DNA from: Sphingomonadales bacterium
Lineage (GTDB): Bacteria; Pseudomonadota; Alphaproteobacteria; Sphingomonadales; Sphingomonadaceae
Length of the DNA: 64,000 bases
Assembly (NCBI GenBank): GCA_009995225.1
Contig: JAACPW010000016.1
Coordinates: forward strand, 1-64,000
Reading direction: 5' to 3'
Below, one piece after another: positions 33,982 to 43,599 of this stretch; the first letter of the stretch is position 1, and every line of letters begins with the position of its first letter. The translations under genes and the position numbers were made by a program. Under the pieces are notes generated by a model. That model did no database searches and was not told where the DNA came from. It worked only from the letters and a program-made list of their open reading frames with translations.

Positions 33982-34672
33982 GCACATCCTCGACCCAGGC
34001 AGGCACTAGCGCGCTTGCCGGGCCTAGGCGGCTCTCATGGAACAGTCGTGACCCCTCGCTCGGCTCGAGGTTGAGTTCTAGGGTGTGGGCACCCGCCGCC
34101 CGCGCCTCCTGCACAAAGCCTGCTGCCGGATAAACCGCACCCGACGTGCCGATGCTGACAAACAGGTCACAGGTTTCCAGCGCCGTGTAGATACGCCCCA
34201 TCTGGTATGGCATCTCGCCAAACCACACGATGTCGGGTCTGAGACTGCGGGATTGACAGACGGGGCAAGCCGGCCGGCCAAGCATTTCCCCCTCCCAGCG
34301 GGTTCGCATTTCGCAGGACGCGCAAAGTGCCGACTGCAATTCGCCATGCATATGCAGCACACGGGCACTGCCGCCGCGTTCGTGCAGATCGTCCACATTT
34401 TGCGTCACCAGCAGCAATTCGCCGGGAAATTCCCGCTCCAGCCGGGCAAGCGCGATGTGCGCAGGGTTTGGCAGGGCCGCTGCCATGGCGGCGCGGCGCG
34501 TGTCGTAGAACCCCAGCACAAGCCCGGGGTTCCTTGCAAAGCCTTCGGGCGTGGCAACATCCTCGATCCGGTGCTGTTCCCACAGCCCCCCCGCCGCGCG
34601 AAAGGTATCGATACCGCTTTCCGCCGAAATGCCAGCGCCGGTGAGGATGACGATGCGTTTGAAGTCTGCCAT
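33962..34672 (-). CDS. cobB: NAD-dependent Sir2-type deacylase
   Basis: 236 residues from MADFKRIVILTGAG; the longer open frame upstream is the shadow of dapB. Rossmann motif GAGISAESGIDTFR, TQNVDDLHERGG with catalytic His in LHMHGEL, zinc Cys pairs (CASC and CPVC), and SIGTSGAVYPAAGF are present. It removes acyl groups from lysines using NAD. Divergent from dapB by 34 bp. Confidence 0.95.
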   Translation of the reverse strand: MADFKRIVILTGAGISAESGIDTFRAAGGLWEQHRIEDVATPEGFARNPGLVLGFYDTRRAAMAAALPNPAHIALARLEREFPGELLLVTQNVDDLHERGGSARVLHMHGELQSALCASCEMRTRWEGEMLGRPACPVCQSRSLRPDIVWFGEMPYQMGRIYTALETCDLFVSIGTSGAVYPAAGFVQEARAAGAHTLELNLEPSEGSRLFHESRLGPASALVPAWVEDVLSCAGP

Positions 34673-34706
34673 GAGGCCTCCAAGCATATTCGGCAGAGGC
34701 GAGGCA

Positions 34707-35441
34707 ATGGCACAGGTGCAATTCGGGGTGATCGGGCACAAGGGCCGGATGGGACGCGCGCTGGAGGCGGCGATTGCGGATGCAGGACATGCTCTGTGCG
34801 TCGGTGTGGATGCCGGGGGCAGTATCGGCGCGCATGCCAGCCAATGCGATGTCCTGATCGATTTCTCGGCGCCGGACGCGCTCGCTGCCAATCTTGCTGC
34901 GGCGCGCGAGGCGGGCAAGCCGATTGTCGTCGGCACGACCGGACTGGAAGACGCCCACTTCGTAATGCTGGCCGATACGGCCAAGGCGGTACCGGTGCTG
35001 CAATCGGGCAACTTCTCGCTTGGCGTAACGCTGATGGCGCATCTGGTGCGCGAGGCCGCCGCGCGGTTGGGGCCTGACTGGGACATCGAGGTGCTCGAAA
35101 TGCACCACCGCATGAAGGTGGATGCACCCTCGGGCACAGCCAAGCTGCTGGGCGAAGCGGCGGCGGACGGGCGCGGTATTGCGCTGGCCGAAAACATGGA
35201 AAGCGGACGGCACGGGATGACCGGTGCGCGGGGCCTTGGCGCGATCGGCTTTGCCACCTTGCGCGGCGGCACAGTCGCGGGGGAGCACTCGGTGATCTTC
35301 GCCGGGAACGAGGAGCGCCTGACGATCGCCCATTCCGCGGAAAACCGCATGATCTTTGCGCGCGGCGCCGTACGCGCGGGCGAATGGCTCAATGCGCAGG
35401 GCGCCGGACGTTACACCATGAACGACGTTCTGGGTCTGTAA
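34707..35441 (+). CDS. dapB: 4-hydroxy-tetrahydrodipicolinate reductase
   Basis: 244 residues from MAQVQFGVIGHKGRMG with the NAD(P)-binding loop. The signature EMHHRMKVDAPSGTAKLLGE contains the catalytic His and Lys, and GFATLRGGTVAGEHSV is typical. It works in the diaminopimelate/lysine pathway together with dapE further on. nth follows after 8 bp. Confidence 0.97.
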   Translation: MAQVQFGVIGHKGRMGRALEAAIADAGHALCVGVDAGGSIGAHASQCDVLIDFSAPDALAANLAAAREAGKPIVVGTTGLEDAHFVMLADTAKAVPVLQSGNFSLGVTLMAHLVREAAARLGPDWDIEVLEMHHRMKVDAPSGTAKLLGEAAADGRGIALAENMESGRHGMTGARGLGAIGFATLRGGTVAGEHSVIFAGNEERLTIAHSAENRMIFARGAVRAGEWLNAQGAGRYTMNDVLGL

Positions 35442-35449
35442 CCGCGCCC

Positions 35450-36124
35450 ATGAACAAGGCCCAGATTTTCGAGTTCTTCCGCCGGCTGGCCGAAGACAAT
35501 CCCGTCCCCCAGACCGAGCTGGAATATGGCAACGCCTATCAACTGCTCGTCGCCGTTGCACTGTCCGCACAGGCCACCGATGTCGGCGTGAACAAGGCCA
35601 CCCGCGCGCTGTTTGCCAAGGTCGATAACCCGCAAGCGATGCTCGATTTGGGCGAGGAAGGGCTGAAAGCGCATATCAAGACCATCGGCCTGTTCAATTC
35701 CAAGGCCAAGAACGTGATCGCACTGAGCCGCATCCTCGTCGATGACCATGGCGGCATCGTGCCTGACACGCGTGAGGCGCTGGTGACGCTGCCGGGCGTC
35801 GGTCGCAAGACGGCGAACGTGGTGCTCAATTGCTGGTTCGGGCAAGAGACGTTCGCGGTCGATACCCACATCTTCCGGGTCGGCAACCGCACCGGCATGG
35901 CCAAGGGCAAGACCCCCGATCATGTCGAAGCCAAGCTGGAAAAGCGCGTGCCGGCGCCGTTCCGCCGCGATTCGCATCACTGGATGATTTTGCACGGCCG
36001 CTACGTCTGCAAGGCGCGCACGCCGGAGTGCTGGCGCTGCAAAGTGGTGGATCTGTGTTCGTTCCGCAAGAAGGTGCTGGAGCCGCCCAAGGGCCGCCAA
36101 GCCCCCGAAGTCGCCCCGGATTAA
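35450..36124 (+). CDS. nth: Endonuclease III
   Basis: 224 residues from MNKAQIFEFF. Helix-hairpin-helix LPGVGRKTANVVLN with the catalytic Lys, the Asp in FAVDTHIFRVGNR, and the 4Fe-4S ligands C-x6-C-x2-C-x5-C in CKARTPECWRCKVVDLC. It removes oxidised pyrimidines. Start chosen just after the dapB stop. Confidence 0.97.
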   Translation: MNKAQIFEFFRRLAEDNPVPQTELEYGNAYQLLVAVALSAQATDVGVNKATRALFAKVDNPQAMLDLGEEGLKAHIKTIGLFNSKAKNVIALSRILVDDHGGIVPDTREALVTLPGVGRKTANVVLNCWFGQETFAVDTHIFRVGNRTGMAKGKTPDHVEAKLEKRVPAPFRRDSHHWMILHGRYVCKARTPECWRCKVVDLCSFRKKVLEPPKGRQAPEVAPD

Positions 36125-36179
36125 GGCGCGGTTCAAAAGCGCAGACGATGATGCCAGAACCCCAGTGGAGAGACCTGCC

Positions 36180-36593
36180 ATGACCGCACGCTTCCTCGCC
36201 CTTGCTCCCCTCCCTCTCGTCATCGCTGGCTGTGCGCCCAGCGATCCCGCCGCCCACGCCGCGCGCGCCGCCGCCGCTATCGCCGCAGCACCCGCCGCCA
36301 CGGTGGTCGGGCCGGGCCAGAATTGCATAGACCGCTCGCAAGTGCGGCAAACAGTGGTGCGATCGGACCGGGTGATCGATTTCGAAATGAACGGCACCAA
36401 GGTTTTCCGCAGCACCCTGCCCAACCGCTGCCCCGGCCTCGGCTGGGACCGTGCGATCACCTACGAAACCTCCGTCAATCAGCTCTGCACGCAGCAGATT
36501 GTCTACACCCTGCAGAACATCGGCGGGGTGCCCCAGCGCGGGGCCGGGTGTTCGCTGGGCGAGTTCGTGCCGATCGAATACGTGAAGGAATAG
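36180..36593 (+). CDS. Small lipoprotein, unknown function
   Basis: 137 residues with GGAGAGACC before the ATG. Signal peptide with lipobox VIAGCAP, an Ala-rich stretch, then a C-terminal domain with four Cys (NCID, NRCPG, QLCTQ, AGCSLGEF) and likely disulfides. Ends 6 bp before the convergent symporter gene. No family recognised. Confidence 0.75.
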   Translation: MTARFLALAPLPLVIAGCAPSDPAAHAARAAAAIAAAPAATVVGPGQNCIDRSQVRQTVVRSDRVIDFEMNGTKVFRSTLPNRCPGLGWDRAITYETSVNQLCTQQIVYTLQNIGGVPQRGAGCSLGEFVPIEYVKE

Positions 36594-36599
36594 CGCGGC

Positions 36600-37835
36600 T
36601 CAAATATCGTCCGCGCTGACCAGTTCGGCTGTGTCGAGTTCCCCCGTCAGGCTCGCCACGGTCACCGCCACCGCCGCATCGCCGGTGATGTTGGTGGTGG
36701 TGCGCATCATGTCCATGATCCGGTCCACGCCGGCGACAAAGGCGATGGTTTCCAGCGGCACGTTCACCGCGCTGAACACCAGCGCCATCATGATGAGGCC
36801 CGCGCCCGGAATACCCGCTGCGCCCACTGCCCCCAGCGTGCCCAGCAGCGCGATCATGCCGTAATCGCCCCAGCTCAGGTCCACGCCGAAAATCTGCGCC
36901 CCGAACAAGGTCGCAAGGCCCAGATACATCGCGGTGCCGTTCATGTTCACCGTGGCGCCCAGGCTGATGATGAAGCTGGCGACCGAGTTCGACACGCCAA
37001 GATTGCGTTCCGCACAGCGAAGCGTCACGGGCAGCGTCGCGTTGGAGCTGGCGGTGGAATAGCTCACTGCAATCGCATCCACCATGCCCCGGAAGAACCC
37101 GATCACCGGCATCCGCGCGATGAACTTGATCATGCCGCCATAGATCAGACCGATGATCAGGAAACAGCCGAAGTAGTTCAGGAACACGAGCTTGCCGAGC
37201 GCCGCGAGCGCATCGAAGCCGAGCGTTCCGGCGACCCATGCCATCAGCGCAAAGACACCGAACGGGGTGAGTTCCATCACGATCATCGTGACTTTCTGCA
37301 TCACCACCGATCCGCTTTCAAAGATCCTGAGCGCAGGCTCGCCTTCTTCCCGCGCCATCAGGATACCGATCCCGATCAGCATCGAAAACACGATCAGCGG
37401 CAGCACGTTGACGTCCGCCATCACCTGCACCGGGCTTTGCGGGATCATGCCCAGCAGCATCTCGCGCCAACTGGTATCAGCCGGTTCGGGCGCGACACCG
37501 AGCGTCAGCGCCGAGGTATCGACCCCCACACCGGGCGCGATGAAGGTGCCGAGCGCAAGGCCAAGCCAAACCGACATCTGCCCGGTCACAACGAACAGCA
37601 GCATCGCCCGCCAGCCCACGCTGCCCAGCTTGCGCAGATCGCCGATGCTGGCGACCCCTGCCACCAGACTGAAGAAGATCAGCGGCACCACCAGCATCTT
37701 GATGAAGGCGACGAAGACATCGCCGATAATCTTGATGCTCTCCGCCCCCGGCCCCCACAACCGCCCAACTATGATACCAAGGACGAGCGCGGCAATGACA
37801 CGTTGCCAAAGCGGGATGCGGAGCCATGCGCCCAA
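36600..37835 (-). CDS. Dicarboxylate/amino acid:cation symporter
   Basis: 411 residues if started at TTG 37835, which directly follows the dapE stop and has AAGGACAG upstream; an ATG at 37904 would overlap dapE by 68 bp. About eight TM helices plus re-entrant loops. Signatures of the DAACS family include SNSVASFIISLGATVNMNGTA-like (split here SFIISLGATVNMNGTAMY) and GIPGAGLIMMALVF. It imports C4-dicarboxylates or glutamate/aspartate with cations; substrate not decidable. Confidence 0.92.
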   Translation of the reverse strand: MGAWLRIPLWQRVIAALVLGIIVGRLWGPGAESIKIIGDVFVAFIKMLVVPLIFFSLVAGVASIGDLRKLGSVGWRAMLLFVVTGQMSVWLGLALGTFIAPGVGVDTSALTLGVAPEPADTSWREMLLGMIPQSPVQVMADVNVLPLIVFSMLIGIGILMAREEGEPALRIFESGSVVMQKVTMIVMELTPFGVFALMAWVAGTLGFDALAALGKLVFLNYFGCFLIIGLIYGGMIKFIARMPVIGFFRGMVDAIAVSYSTASSNATLPVTLRCAERNLGVSNSVASFIISLGATVNMNGTAMYLGLATLFGAQIFGVDLSWGDYGMIALLGTLGAVGAAGIPGAGLIMMALVFSAVNVPLETIAFVAGVDRIMDMMRTTTNITGDAAVAVTVASLTGELDTAELVSADDI

Positions 37836-37836
37836 T

Positions 37837-38982
37837 TTACTGTCCTTTGTCCAATCCCAGCGCCTGTGTGGCGATGCGGGTGTAGATGCGCGCGAGCGCG
37901 GCAAGATCGGGGATCGCCACCGCCTCGTCGCGCTTGTGCATGGTTGCGTTGCACAGGCCGAATTCGATCACCGGGCAGACGGCGCGCAGGAAGCGCGCAT
38001 CGGATGTTCCGCCGGTGGTGCTGAGTTCGGGCGCGATGCCGGTTTCTGCCTCGACTGCGGCGGCGACCAGCCGCGAAAAGTCGCCCGGCTCGGTCAGGAA
38101 TGGTTCGCCCGAAATCACGGGCCGCGCGCGACCGCCGTGCTTTTCGGCAATCGCCATGACCCGTTCGGACAGGCTGTGGCCAGTGTGCAGGTCGTTGAAG
38201 CGGATCGAGATGCGCGCCTGCGCCAGCGCCGGGATCACGTTGTGCGCGCGGTTGCCGACATTGATGTCGGTGATTTCCAGATTGGAGGGCTGGAACCAGC
38301 GCGTGCCTGTATCCAGCGTCAGCGCGTCCAGTTCCGCCAGGATCGCGACCAGCTTGGGCAGCGGATTGTCGGCCAGGTGCGGATAGGCGACATGGCCCTG
38401 CGTGCCTTCGACATCGATGAAGATGTTGACCGAGCCGCGCCGTCCGATCTTCACCATGTCGCCCAGCCGGGCGACGCTGGTGGGCTCGCCGACAAGGCAC
38501 AGATCGGGCTCGATGCCTTCTGCCCCCATGTAATCGATCAGCGCGCGGGTGCCGTGCAGCGCGGGCCCTTCCTCATCGCCGGTGATGATGAAGCTGATGG
38601 TGCCCGCGTCGGCAGGCACCTCGGCCACGGCAGCGACCATCGCGGCAATCGCGCCCTTCATGTCGACCGCACCGCGCCCGTGCAGCAATTCTCCGCGCAC
38701 CTCGGGGGTGAAGGGATCGGAGACCCATCCCTCACCGGGTGGAACCACATCGAGGTGCCCGGCAAAAGCGAAGTGGCGCGAACCCGCAGGCCCTGACCGC
38801 AGCGCGAACAGGTTCTCGACCGGTGCTTCGTCGCTGCCTTCAGGCCCGTCGCCGCGTGTGAAGCGGTGAACGGCGAAACCCAGCGGCACCAGCATCGCTT
38901 CCAGTTCGGCAAACACGCCACCGGTCGCCGGTGTCACCGAAGGCGCAGCAATCAGTCGCTTGGCAAGGTCGAGAGGATCCAT
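37837..38982 (-). CDS. dapE: Succinyl-diaminopimelate desuccinylase
   Basis: 381 residues; of two adjacent ATG codons (38985, 38982) the second has better spacing from AAGGAG. M20 peptidase fold: FAGHLDVVPPGEGW, GRGAVDMKGAIAAM, FIITGDEEGPALHG and the C-terminal TTGGTSDARF with metal and substrate residues. It hydrolyses succinyl-DAP in the lysine pathway. The symporter gene follows without a gap. Confidence 0.95.
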   Translation of the reverse strand: MDPLDLAKRLIAAPSVTPATGGVFAELEAMLVPLGFAVHRFTRGDGPEGSDEAPVENLFALRSGPAGSRHFAFAGHLDVVPPGEGWVSDPFTPEVRGELLHGRGAVDMKGAIAAMVAAVAEVPADAGTISFIITGDEEGPALHGTRALIDYMGAEGIEPDLCLVGEPTSVARLGDMVKIGRRGSVNIFIDVEGTQGHVAYPHLADNPLPKLVAILAELDALTLDTGTRWFQPSNLEITDINVGNRAHNVIPALAQARISIRFNDLHTGHSLSERVMAIAEKHGGRARPVISGEPFLTEPGDFSRLVAAAVEAETGIAPELSTTGGTSDARFLRAVCPVIEFGLCNATMHKRDEAVAIPDLAALARIYTRIATQALGLDKGQ

Positions 38983-39014
38983 CATTCTCCTTCGACTAGC
39001 AGGAGTTTACGCCG

Positions 39015-39482
39015 ATGCCCAAGCTCGATCTTGACGCGATCCCCCAGACCGATGCGACCGGCTATCCTGCGCCCTACGATGCCGATGTCGCGGGCCGCTG
39101 GTATCGCCGTCTGGCACCCCCCGCCGGACTGACTCTGATGGGCGCAAGTCATGTCGTGCTGAGGCCCGGCGCATTCTCGTCACAGCGCCACTGGCATGCC
39201 GGGCAGGACGAGCTGGTCGTCATGCTCCAAGGCGAAGCCGTGCTGATCGAGGATGACGGCGAAACCCGCGTGTGCGCTGGCGATGTGCTGGCGTGGGCTG
39301 CGGGGGTCGAGAATGGCCACAGGCTGCACAACCGCAGCGGCGAGGATTGCGTGTTCGTGGCGATCAGCGCAGGCGACCGCGAGACCGACAGCGGCGCATA
39401 TCCCGATATCGACATGGTGTTCGATGCCGAAGGATATGCGCGCAAGGACGGCAGCCGATACGCGGCGCGGCGCATCCCTTAA
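39015..39482 (+). CDS. Cupin-domain protein
   Basis: 155 residues. Cupin motif 1 (SQRHWHAGQDELVVMLQGEA) and motif 2 (GDVLAWAAGVENGHRLHNRS) supply His/Glu metal ligands in a single beta-barrel. Possible sugar- or small-molecule-binding protein; substrate unknown. Its 3' end overlaps the convergent nuclease gene by 4 bp. Confidence 0.85.
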   Translation: MPKLDLDAIPQTDATGYPAPYDADVAGRWYRRLAPPAGLTLMGASHVVLRPGAFSSQRHWHAGQDELVVMLQGEAVLIEDDGETRVCAGDVLAWAAGVENGHRLHNRSGEDCVFVAISAGDRETDSGAYPDIDMVFDAEGYARKDGSRYAARRIP

Positions 39483-40360
39483 CGCGGCTCCGGCACCGCC
39501 AAGGCCCCCGGCGCAAAGGCGCTGGTGAGCAGGTCCGCGATTCGCACCCCGGCCTGCTGCACCCGGCGCCTGGCAATCGGAACGCCGCGCACGATGTCGT
39601 CCTGGCTCAAGGCCGCCTTGTCCGGCAGCGGCGCTGCGCACACATCCTCGCTGTCGAAAGCGGTGGGATAGACGAAGCTGCGCGCAATCTCCCAGCTTTC
39701 GCGTCCCCATTCATCGGGACTGCCGCGGCCCAGATCGGCGCGTTCGGCAGGCGTGTAGCGCCGCACCACCGGATCGGCGGGATCGGTGATGGCACGTTCA
39801 GCCAGTGGGCCATCCCAGACGGAATGGAGGTTGTACCCCGGCCTGATCCCGTAATCGGCTTCACGGTCGTTCCCGCCGCGATCCTCGTTATCGCCCGAAT
39901 GCAGCGGCATGTGCACATCACCCGCGAAATGGACCATGAAGGCCAGCGCCTCCAGCCGGATCGGCGCAGGCAGGCTTTCATCGGCCAGCACGCGGTGCGC
40001 GCGAGTGATCTGCGCGGTGACACAGGCCCCGCCCGCGCAATTCGCGCGCGGGTTGAAGGCCTGGCAGATCGGCGCGGTGCGGTAATGCCACGCGGCGGTG
40101 TAGCCCCAGCGCCAGCCCTCACCCCGAACGCAATCGGCCCAGACAGCGGCGTCCTCCAGCGTCTTCAGCGGACACTCGGGCGTGCCCAGCGCCGTTTCGT
40201 AGGCCAGCAGCGCGCGGATCTTGGCGCGCACTTCGGGCGTCACATTGGCCTCGGCAATCGCAGCGGTCTGGCGGTGGGCGTAGAAGCCCCAGGCGTGCGC
40301 GGGCGCGGGCGCGGGCAGCAGCGCCACCAGGGCGAGGAGCAACGCAGCAAGGCGCATCAT
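39479..40360 (-). CDS. S1/P1-type nuclease
   Basis: 293 residues. The signal peptide ends at APAHA so that Trp becomes the mature N-terminus (WGFYAHRQTA), as required for zinc binding in this family. Further ligands are visible in AVWADCV, AAWHYR, VHFAGDVHMPLH and YNLHSVWD. It degrades single-stranded nucleic acid in the periplasm or outside. Its start overlaps the GST stop (ATGA). Confidence 0.93.
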   Translation of the reverse strand: MMRLAALLLALVALLPAPAPAHAWGFYAHRQTAAIAEANVTPEVRAKIRALLAYETALGTPECPLKTLEDAAVWADCVRGEGWRWGYTAAWHYRTAPICQAFNPRANCAGGACVTAQITRAHRVLADESLPAPIRLEALAFMVHFAGDVHMPLHSGDNEDRGGNDREADYGIRPGYNLHSVWDGPLAERAITDPADPVVRRYTPAERADLGRGSPDEWGRESWEIARSFVYPTAFDSEDVCAAPLPDKAALSQDDIVRGVPIARRRVQQAGVRIADLLTSAFAPGALAVPEPR

Positions 40361-41019
40361 ACCGCCGCCTCCCACTGTTCGATCACCCATTCCTCCTGCT
40401 CGGCCGCGTTGCACCATTCGCGCATCCAGTCATGCTCAAGGATCGCTTCCATGTAAGCCTGCGCAAAGCCGGGAACGCCGATGCCGTAGGTGACGAAGCG
40501 CGTTACCACCGGCGCGTAGAAGATGTCGGCCGCGCCGAAAGTGCCGAACAGATAGGGTCCGGCGCTGCCGTGGCGCGCGCGGGCTTCGGCCCACAGGCCG
40601 AGGATGCGGACGATATCGTGCCGGGTCTGCTCAGTCAGGCCGGGCAGTTCGATCCGGCGGCGGATGTTCATCGGCAGTTCGCGGCGCAGGCTGAGATAAC
40701 CGGAGTGCATCTCCGCCACCATTGCCCGTGCCATGGCCCGCGCGACTTCGTCCTTGGGCCAGAACCGTTCGCGCCCGACCTTGTCAGCGCAGTATTCGAG
40801 AATCGCGAGGCTATCCCACACCACGGCATCCCCGTCCCACAGCACCGGCACCTTGCCGCTGGAGGGCTGGACCTCACCCATGTCCTGCTTGATCCGGTCC
40901 CATTCCTCGCCCAGCAGCGGCACCGTAAGCTCGTCGAAGTGCAGGCCCGACTGCTTGGCTGCCAGCCAGCCGCGCAGGCTCCAGCTTGAGTAGTTCTTGT
41001 TACCGATGATCAGTTTCAT
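40357..41019 (-). CDS. Glutathione S-transferase family protein
   Basis: 220 residues from MKLIIGNKNYSSWSLRGW, with the Ser/Tyr region of a GST thioredoxin-like domain, GKVPVLWDGDAVVWDSLAI as the cis-Pro glutathione-binding segment, and an all-helical C-terminal domain with AADIFYAPVVTRF. Detoxification or isomerase role unknown. Cotranscribed with the nuclease gene. Confidence 0.9.
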   Translation of the reverse strand: MKLIIGNKNYSSWSLRGWLAAKQSGLHFDELTVPLLGEEWDRIKQDMGEVQPSSGKVPVLWDGDAVVWDSLAILEYCADKVGRERFWPKDEVARAMARAMVAEMHSGYLSLRRELPMNIRRRIELPGLTEQTRHDIVRILGLWAEARARHGSAGPYLFGTFGAADIFYAPVVTRFVTYGIGVPGFAQAYMEAILEHDWMREWCNAAEQEEWVIEQWEAAV

Positions 41020-41300
41020 GCCGCCGCGTGCTCCACCTTGCCGGGCTGTATCCGGGGCACGCCCTAGCCGTTCATCCGCGCACTGTCGACGCTGAACGAG
41101 GTGACAGGTGAGACACTGTCCAGAAGAAGGAATCGCCTTGCCCCGAAAGCGATCGAGCATCGCGGCGAATGTTTCGCGGGTGACGGGCGGGGTGTGAGGG
41201 CGGATCGGCGGGCGGCGCATGGCGGCAGGCGGGCTGGCACAGCCTCGGCAAGTAGGAAAACGCTTTCCCTCCTCGGTCCCCCCGCGCTATTTGCCAGCGC

Positions 41301-41720
41301 ATGACCCTGCCCCCGTTCCACCTCGCCTTCCCGGTCGATGATCTGGCCGCCGCCCGCGCCTTTTATGGCAATGTGATGGGCTGCGCCGAGGGACGGTCGA
41401 GCGATGAATGGGTCGATTTCGATTTCCATGGCCACCAGATCGTCGCCCATCTGGCGCCGGGGCAGGCAGGCGACCGCGCCAGCAACCATGTCGATGGCCA
41501 CGGCGTGCCCGTGCCGCATTTCGGGCTGGTGCTGAGCATGGCCGAATGGGAGGCACTGGCGGCACGGCTGCGGACAAGCGGCGCCGATTTCGTGATCGAA
41601 CCCACCATCCGCTTCAAAGGTCAGCCCGGCGAACAGGCGACCATGTTCCTGCGTGACCCATCGGGCAATGCGCTGGAGTTCAAGGCCTTTGCCGACATGG
41701 GCAAACTGTTTGCGACCTGA
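41301..41720 (+). CDS. VOC-family (glyoxalase-like) protein
   Basis: 139 residues. [20 protein letters not shown] begins the first beta-alpha-beta-beta-beta unit; [15 protein letters not shown] ends the second, with the conserved Glu. Metal ligands His and Glu are present. Substrate unknown; could be a dioxygenase- or glyoxalase-like enzyme. Confidence 0.9.
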   Translation: MTLPPFHLAFPVDDLAAARAFYGNVMGCAEGRSSDEWVDFDFHGHQIVAHLAPGQAGDRASNHVDGHGVPVPHFGLVLSMAEWEALAARLRTSGADFVIEPTIRFKGQPGEQATMFLRDPSGNALEFKAFADMGKLFAT

Positions 41721-41811
41721 GCGCCGCGATAATCGCTGCCATCGACGACCATTTCCGGACAATCCGCAAACCCGCGTGACAAACCTGCCAGAGCCAATTA
41801 GCTGGTGACTT

Positions 41812-42870
41812 GTGAATGCACCTCAACACCAGCAAACCTTCACTGATGGTTGCCAAAGCACGGCCCCCGCGCCGATCGATCCACGCCGGCTTATGCGCGA
41901 TTTGCAGGCCTTCCGTGATCCGCAGCCTGTGCGCAGCGGATGGGAGCTGGCGATCACGCTCATCCCCTTCCTGGCGCTGTTTGCGCTGATCGGCACCGCG
42001 GTGAGCGCAGGCTATGCCCTGGCGCTGGCCCTGACACCTCTGGCGGGCCTGTTCCTGCTCCGGCTGTTCATCATCCAGCACGATTGCGGCCACGGCGCTT
42101 TCCTGCGCAGCCGGAGCAGCAACGACTGGATCGGCCGGGCGATGGGCGTGTTCACGCTGACCCCCTATGATTGCTGGCGCCGCTCGCACGCGCTGCATCA
42201 CGCTGCCACCGGCAATCTGGATGCGCGCGGCATCGGCGATGTGGATACGCTGACCGTGGCGGAATATCGCGAACGCACGCCCATGCAGCGGTTTCTGTAC
42301 CGCCTGTATCGTCATCCTGTGGTGCTGCTGGGCATTGGCCCTGCCTATCTGTTCCTGCTGCGCCACCGGTTGCCGATCGGCCTGATGAAGGAAGGGTCGA
42401 TCTACTGGGTCAGCGCGCTGGCGACCAATCTGGTCACCGCGCTGCTGCTGGGCATCGGCGTCTATTTCTGGGGCCTCGGCGTCACGGCGATGGTGTTCCT
42501 GCCCGTGCTGCTGATGGCGGCATCGATGGGCGTCTGGCTGTTCTACGTGCAGCACCAGTTCCCCGATGCGCACTGGGACAGCGCCGAAGACTGGTCGTTC
42601 CACCATGCGGCGCTGCATGGCAGTTCGCACCTCGACCTGCACCCTGTGCTGCGCTGGTTCACCGGCAATATCGGCATCCACCACGTCCACCACCTCGCCA
42701 GCCGGATCCCGTTCTATCGCCTGCCCGAAGTGCTGGAGCATCACCCGGCCTTGCGCGACATGAACCGCTTCACGGCGCTGAGTGCGTGCAGCACGCTGCG
42801 GCTGACCTTGTGGGATGAAGGACAGCGCAGGCTGGTCAGCTTCCGCGAGGCCAAGCGAATCTCCGCATAA
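41812..42870 (+). CDS. Membrane fatty acid desaturase
   Basis: 352 residues from a GTG. The three His boxes of membrane desaturases are intact: HDCGHG, HALHH and HHVHH, with hydrophobic helices between them (ELAITLIPFLALFALIGTAV, LLLGIGVYFWGLGVTAMVFL). It introduces a double bond into acyl chains with a diiron centre; regiospecificity unknown. Confidence 0.92.
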   Translation: MNAPQHQQTFTDGCQSTAPAPIDPRRLMRDLQAFRDPQPVRSGWELAITLIPFLALFALIGTAVSAGYALALALTPLAGLFLLRLFIIQHDCGHGAFLRSRSSNDWIGRAMGVFTLTPYDCWRRSHALHHAATGNLDARGIGDVDTLTVAEYRERTPMQRFLYRLYRHPVVLLGIGPAYLFLLRHRLPIGLMKEGSIYWVSALATNLVTALLLGIGVYFWGLGVTAMVFLPVLLMAASMGVWLFYVQHQFPDAHWDSAEDWSFHHAALHGSSHLDLHPVLRWFTGNIGIHHVHHLASRIPFYRLPEVLEHHPALRDMNRFTALSACSTLRLTLWDEGQRRLVSFREAKRISA

Positions 42871-42914
42871 ACGACGCGGCGCAAGGCCTGCCCCGAAAGG
42901 CTGGTCTTGCGTGC

Positions 42915-43595
42915 CTACCCCGCCCAGCCTTCGCCCAGCGCATCCGCCACCACGGCAGCGCGCAGAGCGGCGATGCCCATGCCCTTCTCGCTGCTGGTGA
43001 GGTGCAGTTCAGGATAAGCGGCCACGTGCTTACGGATCTCGGCGGCGGTGGCTTGGGCGACCTTGTCCAGTTCGCTGGCCTTGATCTTGTCGGTCTTGGT
43101 CAGCACCACGCGGTAGCCCACGGCCGCCTCGTCAAGCATGGTCATCATCACCCGGTCGACGTCCTTGACCCCGTGCCGGCTATCCACCAGCACCAGCGTG
43201 CGTGACAACACGGCGCGGCCGCGCAGGTAGGAATTGACCAGCGCCTTCCACTTGTCGACTACCTTGATCGGCGCCTTGGCAAAGCCGTATCCCGGCATGT
43301 CGACCAGCCGGAACAGCGGCAAGGCGCCCTCTTCCTCCGGACGGCCCACATCGAAGAAGTTCAGCTCCTGCGTGCGGCCCGGCGTCACCGAGGCGCGCGC
43401 GATTGCGCGCCTGCCGGTGAGCGCGTTGAGCAGCGAGGATTTGCCCACGTTGCTGCGTCCGCAAAAGGCGATCTCGGGCACATCCGGATCGGGCAGGAAT
43501 TGCAGCTGCGGGGCAGAGCGCAGGAAATCGACCGGCCCTGAAAAGAGCTTCGATGCCGCTTCCTCGCGGGCGATGTAATCGTCGTCTTCGGTCAC
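42915..43595 (-). CDS. engB: Ribosome biogenesis GTPase EngB/YsxC
   Basis: 226 residues from the GTG at 43595; another GTG at 43610 would overlap yidC. G1 GRSNVGKSSLLNAL, G3 DMPGYGFAKA and G4 TKTDKIKASE are present. It acts in 50S assembly. Last gene of the rpmH-rnpA-yidD-yidC-engB cluster, 4 bp after yidC. Confidence 0.95.
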   Translation of the reverse strand: MTEDDDYIAREEAASKLFSGPVDFLRSAPQLQFLPDPDVPEIAFCGRSNVGKSSLLNALTGRRAIARASVTPGRTQELNFFDVGRPEEEGALPLFRLVDMPGYGFAKAPIKVVDKWKALVNSYLRGRAVLSRTLVLVDSRHGVKDVDRVMMTMLDEAAVGYRVVLTKTDKIKASELDKVAQATAAEIRKHVAAYPELHLTSSEKGMGIAALRAAVVADALGEGWAG

Positions 43596-43599
43596 AGTT

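Noticed and set aside
41680-42744. 354-residue - strand frame opposite the desaturase
   Set aside because: His/Gln-rich reverse-frame composition; the + strand has intact His boxes.
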